DNA of 9,793 nucleotides from Oscillospiraceae bacterium (GCA_020025715.1 JAHHRQ010000067.1:1-9793), one strand, 5' to 3'. Positions 1 to 6,900 are shown, counted from the stretch's first letter. Made by a program: numbers and translations. The notes: generated by a model not told the origin, from the sequence alone.

Positions 1-909
1 GTTTCTCAGGCTATTGACGATATTATTGAAGGTAAGCTTGAAAACTGCTTTGTTGAAATGAATTTCTGTTCCGGCGGCTGCATAGGCGGCCCTTCATTCC
101 AGCGCAGAAAGATGAGCAGTGCTCTGGGCGAGCTGAGAGTGAGAAAGGCTGCCGGAACGGCGGAACATTCTCAGGATTTCAACACCCCCGAAAGACCTGA
201 TATTAAGACTGAATTTAAGGCTAAACGGGTTTTGCATCTTAAACCCGGCGAGGACCAGATTGAAGCGGTACTTCGCCGTATGGACAAACATTCTCCGGCC
301 GACGAACTTAACTGCGGCATGTGCGGCTATCAGACCTGCCGGGAAAAAGCGGAAGCCGTTTTGCAGGGCAAGGCAGAGATTTCAATGTGTATGCCTTACA
401 TCAGAAAGAAAGCCGAAAGCTATGCATGCAAGGTTATTGACAGTATGCCCAGTGCGGTTCTCAGCGTGGATATGTCCCTTAAAATTAAGCAGATAAATCC
501 GGCGGCATGTGCAATTTTCGGCATGGAGGCTCAAAACCTTATAGGCGAACCTGTTCGCAGTATTCTGGACGAAAGTGCTTTTATTGAGGCTCTTGCCTCC
601 GGCGGGGAGTGCATGAAGTTCAACACCTATCTGCCGGATTATGACGTGTATCTGGAAGAAACTATAAGTCCCGATAAAAAGGCAGAGCTTATAATCTGCG
701 TGTTGCAGGATGTTACGGAAGAAAAAATAGCCAAGCGCAAAAACCTCCGGAAAAAACAGCATGCTGCCATGATAGCGGATAAAATTATAGATAATCAGCT
801 CCGTATGGTGCATGAGATTGCGTCTCTGTTGGGTGAAACGGCGGCTGAAACCAAAATTGCCATAAGTGACCTTAAAAACACGGTAATGATGGATGATGAG
901 GATAAATAA
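1..909 (+). CDS. Sensory [FeFe]-hydrogenase with Fe-S and PAS domains (3' part)
   Basis: The frame is open from base 1, so the 5' end lies outside the window; 302 residues are visible and the ATG at 58 is internal. Residues 19-30 contain CSGGC (C23, C27) followed by IGGP, which matches the last H-cluster cysteine pair of [FeFe]-hydrogenases, in the form seen in sensory members rather than the CPGGCxxGGG of catalytic enzymes. Residues about 105-130 carry C-x2-C-x4-C-x16-C (bases 313-390), a four-cysteine Fe-S domain. A PAS domain follows (about 140-240), then a charged helical tail. Family knowledge: PAS-bearing group C hydrogenases (HydS/HfsB type) are thought to sense H2 or redox state and signal through a neighbouring kinase, phosphatase or chemotaxis protein. 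The phosphatase gene 3 bases downstream fits that. Assignment is firm; the sensory role is inferred. Confidence 0.88.
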   Translation, partial: VSQAIDDIIEGKLENCFVEMNFCSGGCIGGPSFQRRKMSSALGELRVRKAAGTAEHSQDFNTPERPDIKTEFKAKRVLHLKPGEDQIEAVLRRMDKHSPADELNCGMCGYQTCREKAEAVLQGKAEISMCMPYIRKKAESYACKVIDSMPSAVLSVDMSLKIKQINPAACAIFGMEAQNLIGEPVRSILDESAFIEALASGGECMKFNTYLPDYDVYLEETISPDKKAELIICVLQDVTEEKIAKRKNLRKKQHAAMIADKIIDNQLRMVHEIASLLGETAAETKIAISDLKNTVMMDDEDK

Positions 910-912
910 GCA

Positions 913-2070
913 ATGAGAGAAGAATTGTTTTTAGACAGTGCTTTAATATCCAGAAACCATGACGGGGAAACCTTATGCGGCGATTTTTCCCAAATGTTCG
1001 GCACTGACACGGAGCCTGTTTTCGTCCTGTCCGACGGTATGGGCAGCGGTGTAAAGGCAAATATCCTTGCAACGCTCACCTGTACAATTCTGGGGAGACT
1101 CCTTGAACACGGAATTCCGTTGGCAGAATGTGTTGATACCATTGCGGCAACTCTGCCTGTATGCCGTGAACGGCATATGGCTTATGCCACTTTTACTGCA
1201 ATGCAGATAAGCGGTGACAGAGCCTTTCTTGTAGAATATGATAACCCGCCGGCTATCGTAATCCGCAACGGACAGGTGCTTAAAAGCAGCTGCAATGTCC
1301 GTTTCGTGGGAGACAAGGAAATACATCAGCGGCAGTTTGATATAATGCCGGGAGATGTGATTGTACTAATGAGCGACGGCGTTACACATTCGGGCATAGG
1401 AAGAACCAATGATGACGGCTGGACAACGGCTGAGGCGGGTGAATTCCTTATAGAAAACGGCGCTGCCGAAAACTGTGCTGCGGTTACGGCGGCAATTCTG
1501 GATAAAAAATGCGCCCGGCTTTCAAAAGATGCACTGGACGATGACAGAACCATTGCCGTAATGCGCTTTTGCCAGCGCACGACAGTCAACCTGATGATGG
1601 GGCCGCCTGAAAATTCCAAAGATGACGAGCGGATGCTAAAGCTGTTTTTTGCAAAAAAAGGACAGCATGTAGTATGCGGCGGCAGTACGGGAACCATGGT
1701 TTCAAGGTATCTTAATAAGCCAATAGAGTTGGTTGAAGGCTCAGGCAGCGAGCGGGTGCCGGACATGGCAAAACTGGAAGGCGTAGATTTGCTGACGGAA
1801 GGTATAATAACCCTCAAAGCGGCTTTGGATTTGAGAGAGCGGATAAAAGAAAAACCGGAGCTGATTCTGGAACTTCGGGAAAGCCCGGAAGAGCTTCTAT
1901 ATAAAAAGCTGTTTCTTGAAAGCTCTAATGTGAATATATTTTTCGGCACGGCGGCAAATGTGGCTCACAAAGATATAGGCATCAGCTTTGAAAAAAAGCT
2001 TGAAGCTATAAAAAAACTTTATTCAGAGCTGCTGGCGGCAGGCAAAACCGTTAAAAAAGAATACTTTTAA
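913..2070 (+). CDS. SpoIIE/PP2C-family serine phosphatase with extra C-terminal domain
   Basis: This 385-residue soluble protein begins 3 bases after the hydrogenase stop, with GATGAGG about 11 bases before the ATG, so translation is probably coupled. Residues 1-220 are a metal-dependent PP2C/SpoIIE fold: CGD at 22-24, SDGMGSG at 40-46, MSDGV at 153-157 and DDDRT at 209-213 supply the usual metal-binding aspartates. Such phosphatases remove phosphate from serine or threonine of partner proteins. Residues about 225-380 form a second domain I cannot name, with GPPE (230-233), CGGSTG (255-260) and EGVDLLTEG (289-297). No membrane segment is seen. Family knowledge: phosphatases of this kind occur beside PAS-bearing [FeFe]-hydrogenases. 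Inference: the hydrogenase controls phosphatase activity according to H2 or redox state; the substrate is not visible here. Confidence 0.88.
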   Translation: MREELFLDSALISRNHDGETLCGDFSQMFGTDTEPVFVLSDGMGSGVKANILATLTCTILGRLLEHGIPLAECVDTIAATLPVCRERHMAYATFTAMQISGDRAFLVEYDNPPAIVIRNGQVLKSSCNVRFVGDKEIHQRQFDIMPGDVIVLMSDGVTHSGIGRTNDDGWTTAEAGEFLIENGAAENCAAVTAAILDKKCARLSKDALDDDRTIAVMRFCQRTTVNLMMGPPENSKDDERMLKLFFAKKGQHVVCGGSTGTMVSRYLNKPIELVEGSGSERVPDMAKLEGVDLLTEGIITLKAALDLRERIKEKPELILELRESPEELLYKKLFLESSNVNIFFGTAANVAHKDIGISFEKKLEAIKKLYSELLAAGKTVKKEYF

Positions 2071-2106
2071 AATACTGTGTTAAGCTTTCTTGACACAGTA
2101 TTTTTT
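2071..2106 (+). terminator. Rho-independent terminator of the hydrogenase/phosphatase operon
   Basis: A perfect 10-bp arm pair (AATACTGTGT at 2071-2080 with ACACAGTATT at 2093-2102) extends by one G-U and three more pairs to a 14-bp stem closing on a CTTT loop. It runs into a TTTTTT tract at 2101-2106. It starts directly after the phosphatase stop codon. Confidence 0.93.
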
Positions 2107-2160
2107 GTATCTAACGCTATAAATATTAAGAAAAATTTAGAACTGTATTTTAAATCGGCA

Positions 2161-2169
2161 TGTTATAAT
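2161..2169 (+). promoter_or_regulatory. Extended -10 promoter for the dipeptidase lipoprotein
   Basis: TGTTATAAT matches the extended -10 consensus TGnTATAAT exactly. No good -35 box stands at 17 bases upstream, which is common for extended -10 promoters. It lies after the upstream terminator and 58 bases before the ATG at 2227, which is itself served by AGAGGAG at 2212-2218. Confidence 0.72.
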
Positions 2170-2226
2170 GAATTAATATATAGCAAGCAATAAACAGAAA
2201 TTTATTTTCACAGAGGAGAAAAGCAG

Positions 2227-3492
2227 ATGAAAAAATTCATCATGTCCTTTTTCATTGCCGTAATGTGCGCTTTGACAGTGGGCTGCAGCAATAAAATGAG
2301 TACACCTGCCTCCGAAACAGAGAAAACAAAGCCTGAAATCACAATAGGACAGGAAGAAACCTATGTTTTTAATGGCAGGGAGTATAAGGCGGAAGAACTG
2401 TCGGAGCAGACAATTAAATGGCTTAAAATGGACGATGAGGAGCGGGCGCACAGCAGCTGGTGCCCTCCGGAGTTCGGCATAAGCAATGAAAACGCACAGG
2501 GAGAAAGTGCGGTAAATGAGACTAAGGGCGCGGCAGAAGCTATTGAAGGTTTTGTGAACTTAGGTGGCACTGATGCCGAGAGCTATGCTGCGAGTATTTA
2601 TGATATGTACTGCGAAAATCCGGCAGGCTTTATGGAAATGCTCTCTGCTTATCCGGAAGAAACCGTCAATATAATAACTGCATTTATAAACGAAGAAAAT
2701 GCTTTGAATGGCAGAAAAAATTCGCAGGAGTCTGCAAACTACACGCCGGATGATTATGACCTTGTGCGGGTAAAAGACTATATCCCCGATATATATTCTG
2801 ACATTAAATATGCGGGGAAAGACAATTTTACAGGCAAGTGCATATATGATTTTAATGATGTTTATCTCAGATACGGAACTGTAAAAAAGCTTATTAAAGT
2901 TCAAAATGCCCTGTCTGATTATGGATATGCTTTGCTTATATGGGACGGATACAGACCTCAGGCGGCTCAGTTTAAATTATGGGAAACAGCACCCGACCCT
3001 TCCTATGTTTCAGACCCGTATAACGGACATTCAAAGCACTCAAACGGCGGCACTCTTGATGTTACATTAGTGGATTCATCCGGAAATGAGCTTCAAATGC
3101 CTTCGGGCTTTGATGAATTTTCGGCACTGGCAGACAGAGACTACACAGATGTTTCGGACGATGCACGGAAGAATGCAGAACTGCTTCAAAAGCTGATGTA
3201 TGAAAACGGATTTGAGGGCTATTTTAAAGAATGGTGGCATTTTTATGATACCGTTGAATACGGGTATGACGATATTCAGCCCCTTGGCGTATATTCCGAA
3301 ACTGATGCAAAGGTTATAAACTGCGATGAATTTATAAGCCTGAGACAGACTCCGAATCCGGACGCAGAGAAAATATGCAAGATAAAACTTGGTGAAACGG
3401 TTATGCTTCTCGGCGGCAGCTACGGAGATTATTTAAAGGTTGGCTATGACGGGCATACAGGCTACGTTATGGGCGAATATATTGCAAAATAA
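2227..3492 (+). CDS. VanX/DdpX-type D-Ala-D-Ala dipeptidase lipoprotein with SH3b domain
   Basis: This 421-residue protein starts with a lipoprotein signal (positively charged start, hydrophobic run, LTVGC with C20), so it is likely anchored outside the membrane. After a low-complexity linker and a helical region (about 40-165), residues about 178-350 carry the peptidase M15D signature: GYRP with R243, SKH (269-271) through D278 (H271 and D278 as zinc ligands, spaced as in VanX H116/D123), and EWWH with E335 as catalytic base and H338 as third zinc ligand. Residues about 362-421 look like a bacterial SH3 domain, typical of cell-wall binding. Family knowledge: the enzyme class cleaves D-Ala-D-Ala. 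No vanH, vanA or vanS/R genes are present, so a wall-recycling or peptide-scavenging role is more likely than vancomycin resistance. A different D,D- or L,D-peptide substrate is possible. The start is set by AGAGGAG 8 bases upstream. Confidence 0.87.
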   Translation: MKKFIMSFFIAVMCALTVGCSNKMSTPASETEKTKPEITIGQEETYVFNGREYKAEELSEQTIKWLKMDDEERAHSSWCPPEFGISNENAQGESAVNETKGAAEAIEGFVNLGGTDAESYAASIYDMYCENPAGFMEMLSAYPEETVNIITAFINEENALNGRKNSQESANYTPDDYDLVRVKDYIPDIYSDIKYAGKDNFTGKCIYDFNDVYLRYGTVKKLIKVQNALSDYGYALLIWDGYRPQAAQFKLWETAPDPSYVSDPYNGHSKHSNGGTLDVTLVDSSGNELQMPSGFDEFSALADRDYTDVSDDARKNAELLQKLMYENGFEGYFKEWWHFYDTVEYGYDDIQPLGVYSETDAKVINCDEFISLRQTPNPDAEKICKIKLGETVMLLGGSYGDYLKVGYDGHTGYVMGEYIAK

Positions 3493-3529
3493 TATAAACG
3501 GCAGGAGTTTTATGCTTCTGCCGTTTATA
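3493..3529. terminator. Hairpin just after the dipeptidase stop codon
   Basis: Perfect 12-bp arms (TATAAACGGCAG at 3493-3504 and CTGCCGTTTATA at 3518-3529) close on a short loop. There is no U tract on the plus-strand transcript, but the minus-strand transcript would leave the hairpin into TTATTTT. It may stabilise the plus mRNA 3' end or back up termination of the minus operon. Confidence 0.6.
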
Positions 3530-3540
3530 AGCTGTAAAAT

Positions 3541-3572
3541 GAAAAAGCCACCGAAAATCGGCGGCTTTTTTC
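3541..3572. terminator. Bidirectional terminator between convergent genes
   Basis: The stem pairs AAAAAGCC (3542-3549) with GGCTTTTT (3563-3570), then an A-C mismatch and a further CCGA/TCGG pairing. T runs follow on both strands. It sits between the plus-strand dipeptidase gene and the minus-strand DUF1275 gene, so it can serve both. Confidence 0.87.
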
Positions 3573-3581
3573 ATCATTTTA

Positions 3582-4310
3582 TCAATGCCCAAAGGGCTTT
3601 AAATCCATTAAGTCTTTTTCTTTTGTAAGGTCTGCGTGGCACAGATCGGCAAAGAGTATCAGCAGCAGTACAGCCGCACCCCATACAGCCTTTGTACCGA
3701 CAATATGTGCAAGAAATGCAGAGACAACAGCGCCGCCGATAAAGCTCAAAAGCATGTAGATATGATTGAGAAAACGAGTCTTATGAGCGGGTATTTCTCT
3801 GTGCTTGAGCCATTTTGCAAGGTATATTCCGGTCTGGCGTATATGGTTTGTACAGAAGGTGGTAGCCATTGGAACATGCTCCGCCTGACGGAAGGTATTA
3901 TACTGCATGGAGCAGATAAAGTTAACCGCTACATGGGTAATCTGATAAGGCCAGCTGTCGGGAATAAAGCCTAAAATTATAACTACAAGAGCCTCTATAC
4001 CAACAAGAATAGTATCCCAGCGGAGAAAATGGAAGTGCTTTAAAGGGGAGGGGATAAGCTCGGAAATTATCGTTCCTAAGAGATAGGCACTTATAGGAAT
4101 GAGATAATAGAGCGCCTTGCTCCACATGCCGCTGCCTAAGGAAACGGACAGCATTACAATGTTTGCGGTCTGGGCGTTACAGAAAACGCCGCCCCGCATT
4201 GTGAATGTGAAAGCTCCCAAATATCCGCCTACTGCCATTAACATGCGGAATACACGGCGCTTTTCACATTCAAGAATTGTATAATCATTTTCTACTTGTT
4301 CCGTAATCAT
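3582..4310 (-). CDS. DUF1275/YoaK-family membrane protein
   Basis: This 242-residue protein has about six hydrophobic segments (roughly 24-40, 46-62, 65-85, 99-117, 184-205, 207-224). Conserved polar motifs AQTAN (46-50), QYNTFRQ (136-142) and TTFCTNHIR (150-158) are in the places where DUF1275 (YoaK) proteins carry their T-N and T-x-N-R signatures, and the length is usual. The family is integral to the inner membrane and its transported substrate, if any, is unknown to me. Its ATG overlaps the stop of the upstream MATE gene (ATGA, 4307-4310), so the two are translated together from one mRNA. This suggests a linked membrane transport task, but the link is inference. Confidence 0.85.
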   Translation of the reverse strand: MITEQVENDYTILECEKRRVFRMLMAVGGYLGAFTFTMRGGVFCNAQTANIVMLSVSLGSGMWSKALYYLIPISAYLLGTIISELIPSPLKHFHFLRWDTILVGIEALVVIILGFIPDSWPYQITHVAVNFICSMQYNTFRQAEHVPMATTFCTNHIRQTGIYLAKWLKHREIPAHKTRFLNHIYMLLSFIGGAVVSAFLAHIVGTKAVWGAAVLLLILFADLCHADLTKEKDLMDLKPFGH

Positions 4311-5689
4311 GCTTCTAACTGCCTCATGGAATTATCCATACCCCTAAGAGCCTTTCTGAATTCAAAGATAAAGAGTATACCGGTGAACGTTACCGCTAAG
4401 GTGTCTGCTATGGGTTCAGCCAGATATACACCGATAGTCTTATCTGCAATTAGTGCAGGCATTATATAAATAAGAGGAATGAGAAGTACAAACTTTCTCA
4501 CAACTGCCACAATTATAGAGGCCTTTGCATTTCCAAGAGAAATGAAGGTCATCTGGCATGCCATCTGAATTCCGAAGATACCCATACCGAAGTAATAAAT
4601 TCTCAGTGCCTTTGCGGCAAACTCAACAAGAGCAGCGTTATCGGTAAACATTAACGCAAACATCTGGGGGAAGAGCATTACGAGACACCAGAGAATAATA
4701 GTGTATGAGAGGCTGACGGTAAGAAGAATGAAGAAGGTCTTTTTAACTCGCTCCTTATTTCCTGCACCGTAGTTGTAGCTGGAAATAGGCTGTGCGCCCT
4801 GCGCCACACCCTGAACAGGAAGAGCTGCAAACTGGGTGACACTTGTTAAAATGGTCATTGCCGCAACAGCCATATCGCCGCCGTAGCGTTGGAGAGAGGC
4901 ATTGAAGCAGACGGCAATTACACTCTCACTTGCCTGCATTATGAAAGGCGCAAGACCCAGTGCCATACAGGGGAGAACATATTTTCCTGCTATGCGAAGT
5001 GTTTCTTTCTTGAGCTTAAGGCTTGTCTTTTTACCCGCAAGGAATACAAGCACCCATACGCAGGAAACACCCTGAGAGATTATAGTTGCGAGAGCTGCAC
5101 CGCTGACGCCCATTTTGCAGACAAAAATGAAAATCGGGTCTAAAACAATATTAAGTACAGCGCCGATTAAAACCGTAAGCATACTCACAGTAGCGAAGCC
5201 CTGAGCGGTAATAAAGGCGTTCATTCCCAAGGTTATCTGAACGAATATGGTTCCTATTGCATACACGTTCATGTAAGCTACTGCATAGTCAATGGTGTTT
5301 TCACTGGCACCGAAAGCCATAAGCAGAGGCCGCCCGAATAAAAGCAATATTACTGTCAGCACAATGGAGACTATTACCTGCAAAGCAAGGCATGAGCCCA
5401 TTGTCTTTTCGGCGGTGTCCTTATCGCCTTGACCGATAAAAATTGATGCTCTTGGAGCGCCGCCGGAGCTTACAAGGGCGGCAAAAGCGGAAACTATCAT
5501 TATAATAGGCAGGCATACACCTACGCCGGTAAGAGCCAGCTTTCCGTCTCCGGGCATGTGACCGATGTAAATTCTGTCTACAATGTTGTAGAGCATATTT
5601 ACAATTTGTGCAGCAACAGTGGGAATGGCTAACTTGAAGAGAAGTTTTCCTACCGGTTCTGTCCCGAGAAATTCTCTATCGTTATTCAC
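4307..5689 (-). CDS. MATE-family multidrug/cation efflux transporter
   Basis: This 460-residue protein has about 12 hydrophobic segments and the MATE layout. Typical features are PVGKLLFKLAIPT near the N-terminus, NMLYNIVDRIYIG (31-43), the matching half-repeat start, DPIFIF (184-189), and AQGAQPISSYNYGAGN (296-311), one of the best conserved MATE stretches. MATE proteins export cationic drugs or metabolites by Na+ or H+ antiport across the inner membrane. The start codon is GTG (5687-5689): the frame is closed by TAA ten codons upstream and no ATG is available near the family's usual N-terminus. The ribosome site is weak (GAAAG, about 10 bases away). The gene is first in a two-gene operon with the DUF1275 gene. 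The substrate cannot be told. Confidence 0.92.
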   Translation of the reverse strand: MNNDREFLGTEPVGKLLFKLAIPTVAAQIVNMLYNIVDRIYIGHMPGDGKLALTGVGVCLPIIMIVSAFAALVSSGGAPRASIFIGQGDKDTAEKTMGSCLALQVIVSIVLTVILLLFGRPLLMAFGASENTIDYAVAYMNVYAIGTIFVQITLGMNAFITAQGFATVSMLTVLIGAVLNIVLDPIFIFVCKMGVSGAALATIISQGVSCVWVLVFLAGKKTSLKLKKETLRIAGKYVLPCMALGLAPFIMQASESVIAVCFNASLQRYGGDMAVAAMTILTSVTQFAALPVQGVAQGAQPISSYNYGAGNKERVKKTFFILLTVSLSYTIILWCLVMLFPQMFALMFTDNAALVEFAAKALRIYYFGMGIFGIQMACQMTFISLGNAKASIIVAVVRKFVLLIPLIYIMPALIADKTIGVYLAEPIADTLAVTFTGILFIFEFRKALRGMDNSMRQLEA

Positions 5690-5726
5690 AATATCACGTC
5701 TTTCTGAAATTTTCCTTAACTAATGT

Positions 5727-5755
5727 ATTATACCACAAAAGAGTGCAGATTTCCA
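5727..5755 (-). promoter_or_regulatory. Promoter of the MATE/DUF1275 operon
   Basis: On the minus strand TGGAAA (5750-5755, four of six matches to TTGACA) is followed after 17 bases by TATAAT (5727-5732). The -10 is preceded by TG one base away, giving an extended -10. It implies a leader of about 30 bases before the GTG start. Confidence 0.72.
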
Positions 5756-5773
5756 CTGTTGCTGCTAAAAAAA

Positions 5774-6535
5774 TTATTTGGCTTTACTCAGCTTCATAGC
5801 CTTGAGAATGTAGCTTATCTGAGAGATGCCGCCGATTAAAAGTACAAGGAACATGGGGAATAATCCGGTATCGAAGGCAATGTGAGTTACAATGGTTACG
5901 GCCCAGAGAATCATGCAGGTTTTGGTGGTGATGCTGAAGGCGTGGTATGAGGCTTCACCGATGAGCTGCTTTTCTGCTTCATCGCAGCTTCCGTACCATT
6001 TTTTCTGGAACTTGGTATCGTAAACGCTGCCCTGTTTTTCTGGGTTCATTTTTCTTGTAAGGTCAACGGCTTTCTGCTGCATAAGGGTTATTAGAATAAA
6101 GGTAATAATACAGCTTAAAAATGCGAATATTGTTTGTCCCGGACCTATGTTAACTGTCAGAATACTGCCCAGACCGAATAAGGTAACAAGCATTGCAATG
6201 CTGATTAAAAGCAGAACGGAGTTAAGCTTTGCGTCAATATCATCGGGAAGTTCTTCGTTTTCTCCGTCCCAGCCCTCAGCAAGCTTTTTTGCTTTTTTAT
6301 AAATTATGAAAGCGGGGAGAATCAGAAGCAGCAGAGTAATTACAGAAATATAGGGGACTGCAATCTGTAAAAAGCTGTGTATGCCGGTTACAATAATGTT
6401 TGTCCAGTCACTTCCGCCGATAAATGTAGAGAAAAGACCTGCTATAAAGCCGACGGCGGCACTTACTAAAAGTACAATAAGGTATTTCGGGACGGCTTTT
6501 TTGTTGTCCTTTTTAATGTTATCATTATTATTCAT
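5774..6535 (-). CDS. DUF3169-family membrane protein
   Basis: This 253-residue protein has a short charged N-terminus and about six membrane segments (17-38, 57-80, 105-129, 134-152, 203-222, 226-246). A cytoplasmic-looking loop (about 155-200) contains MNPEKQG, DTKFQKKW and CDEAEKQLIGEA, which is the recognisable DUF3169 signature. The function of this family is unknown. Its ATG lies 3 bases after the repressor's stop, and its ribosome site GGAGG (8 bases away) is inside the repressor's last codons, so the two are co-transcribed and probably coupled. Small XRE regulator plus DUF3169 is a recurring pairing in Firmicutes. A guess is that the membrane protein is the repressor's main target product, but its physiological role cannot be read from the sequence. 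Confidence 0.84.
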   Translation of the reverse strand: MNNNDNIKKDNKKAVPKYLIVLLVSAAVGFIAGLFSTFIGGSDWTNIIVTGIHSFLQIAVPYISVITLLLLILPAFIIYKKAKKLAEGWDGENEELPDDIDAKLNSVLLLISIAMLVTLFGLGSILTVNIGPGQTIFAFLSCIITFILITLMQQKAVDLTRKMNPEKQGSVYDTKFQKKWYGSCDEAEKQLIGEASYHAFSITTKTCMILWAVTIVTHIAFDTGLFPMFLVLLIGGISQISYILKAMKLSKAK

Positions 6536-6538
6536 TAT

Positions 6539-6742
6539 TTAATCCTCCGTATAAGTAAAAATATCCTCCACGGTAACGCCACATATTTTGGCGAGCTTCA
6601 GCGCAAGGCTTACAGAAGGGGAGTAATCCCCGCGCTCTATCTGGCTGATGGTCTGCCGGGATACTCCGGCCAGAGAACCCAGCATCTGCTGGTTTAAACC
6701 CAGTCTTGCCCGGTGCTCCTTCAGATTGTTATTTAAAGGCAT
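6539..6742 (-). CDS. Small XRE/Cro-type transcriptional repressor
   Basis: This 67-residue protein is almost entirely one helix-turn-helix domain. NQQMLGSLAGVSRQTISQIE (17-36) gives the two DNA-contact helices, followed by the usual SPSVSLALKLAKICGVTVEDIF continuation. It has no sensor or dimerisation extension. The ATG at 6742 is chosen because AAGGAG stands 7 bases before it; a longer reading from 6832 would translate across the promoter and both operators and adds nothing resembling the family. It is the first gene of an operon with the DUF3169 gene. Two matching palindromes overlap its promoter, so it is likely to repress itself and the membrane protein. The inducing signal is unknown. 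Confidence 0.9.
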   Translation of the reverse strand: MPLNNNLKEHRARLGLNQQMLGSLAGVSRQTISQIERGDYSPSVSLALKLAKICGVTVEDIFTYTED

Positions 6743-6766
6743 AACATCACTCCTTGTGTAAACTAA

Positions 6767-6778
6767 ACTTTGCAAAGT
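6767..6778. repeat. 12-bp perfect palindrome in the XRE leader
   Basis: ACTTTGCAAAGT is a perfect palindrome with arms unlike the two operators, and it touches the end of operator 2. It lies in the predicted untranslated leader, about 25 bases before the repressor ATG. It could be a binding site for another factor or may be chance. Confidence 0.4.
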
Positions 6779-6795
6779 GACAACTATTCTTGTCA
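6778..6795. promoter_or_regulatory. Operator palindrome 2, over the transcription start
   Basis: TGACAA-CTATTC-TTGTCA has the same arms and spacing as the other palindrome. It lies 33 bases from it, about three helical turns, so two repressor dimers could sit on nearly the same face of the DNA. It covers the predicted +1 region. Confidence 0.72.
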
Positions 6796-6800
6796 AATAC

Positions 6801-6829
6801 ATAATAACATTGACAACTTTCCTTGTCAA
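6801..6829 (-). promoter_or_regulatory. Promoter of the XRE/DUF3169 operon
   Basis: On the minus strand a consensus TTGACA -35 (6824-6829) is followed after exactly 17 bases by TATTAT (6801-6806, five of six matches). Transcription should start near 6794, leaving a leader of about 52 bases. The -35 is part of the upstream palindrome and the start site is inside the other. Confidence 0.82.
6811..6828. promoter_or_regulatory. Operator palindrome 1, over the -35 box
   Basis: TGACAA-CTTTCC-TTGTCA is a perfect inverted repeat with 6-bp arms, 7 bp counting the flanking T/A at 6810 and 6829, and a 6-base centre. It includes the -35 hexamer of the XRE promoter. Binding here would block polymerase; assignment to the adjacent XRE protein is inferred. 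Confidence 0.72.
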
Positions 6830-6871
6830 CAACTAAATTGAAAAAATTTTTATACGACCTTTATTTTATCA

Positions 6872-6900
6872 GTGCAAAATTGGGTGATATATGTTATAAT
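6872..6900 (+). promoter_or_regulatory. Ferritin promoter
   Basis: TATAAT (6895-6900) is preceded by TGT, giving an exact extended -10. GTGCAA (6872-6877), 17 bases upstream, matches the -35 at only three positions. It ends 32 bases before the ferritin ATG. I see no convincing Fur or PerR palindrome around it. Confidence 0.72.

Noticed and set aside
58..909. ATG at 58 as the start of a separate small protein
   Set aside because: The frame is open to base 1 and the cysteines of a hydrogenase H-cluster motif follow directly, so this is the inside of a larger gene.
2227..3492. Vancomycin resistance gene vanX
   Set aside because: The catalytic residues match, but the protein is an exported lipoprotein with an SH3b domain and no vanH, vanA, vanR or vanS genes are in the window.
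5767..5801. Terminator after the DUF3169 gene on the minus strand
   Set aside because: Only a 4-bp GGCT/AGCC stem with a large loop precedes the T run, and five bases separate them; too weak to call.
6743..6832. 30-codon N-terminal extension of the XRE repressor, starting at 6832
   Set aside because: It would read across the -35, the -10 and both operators. A strong AAGGAG sits 7 bases before the ATG at 6742, where the family's normal N-terminus begins.
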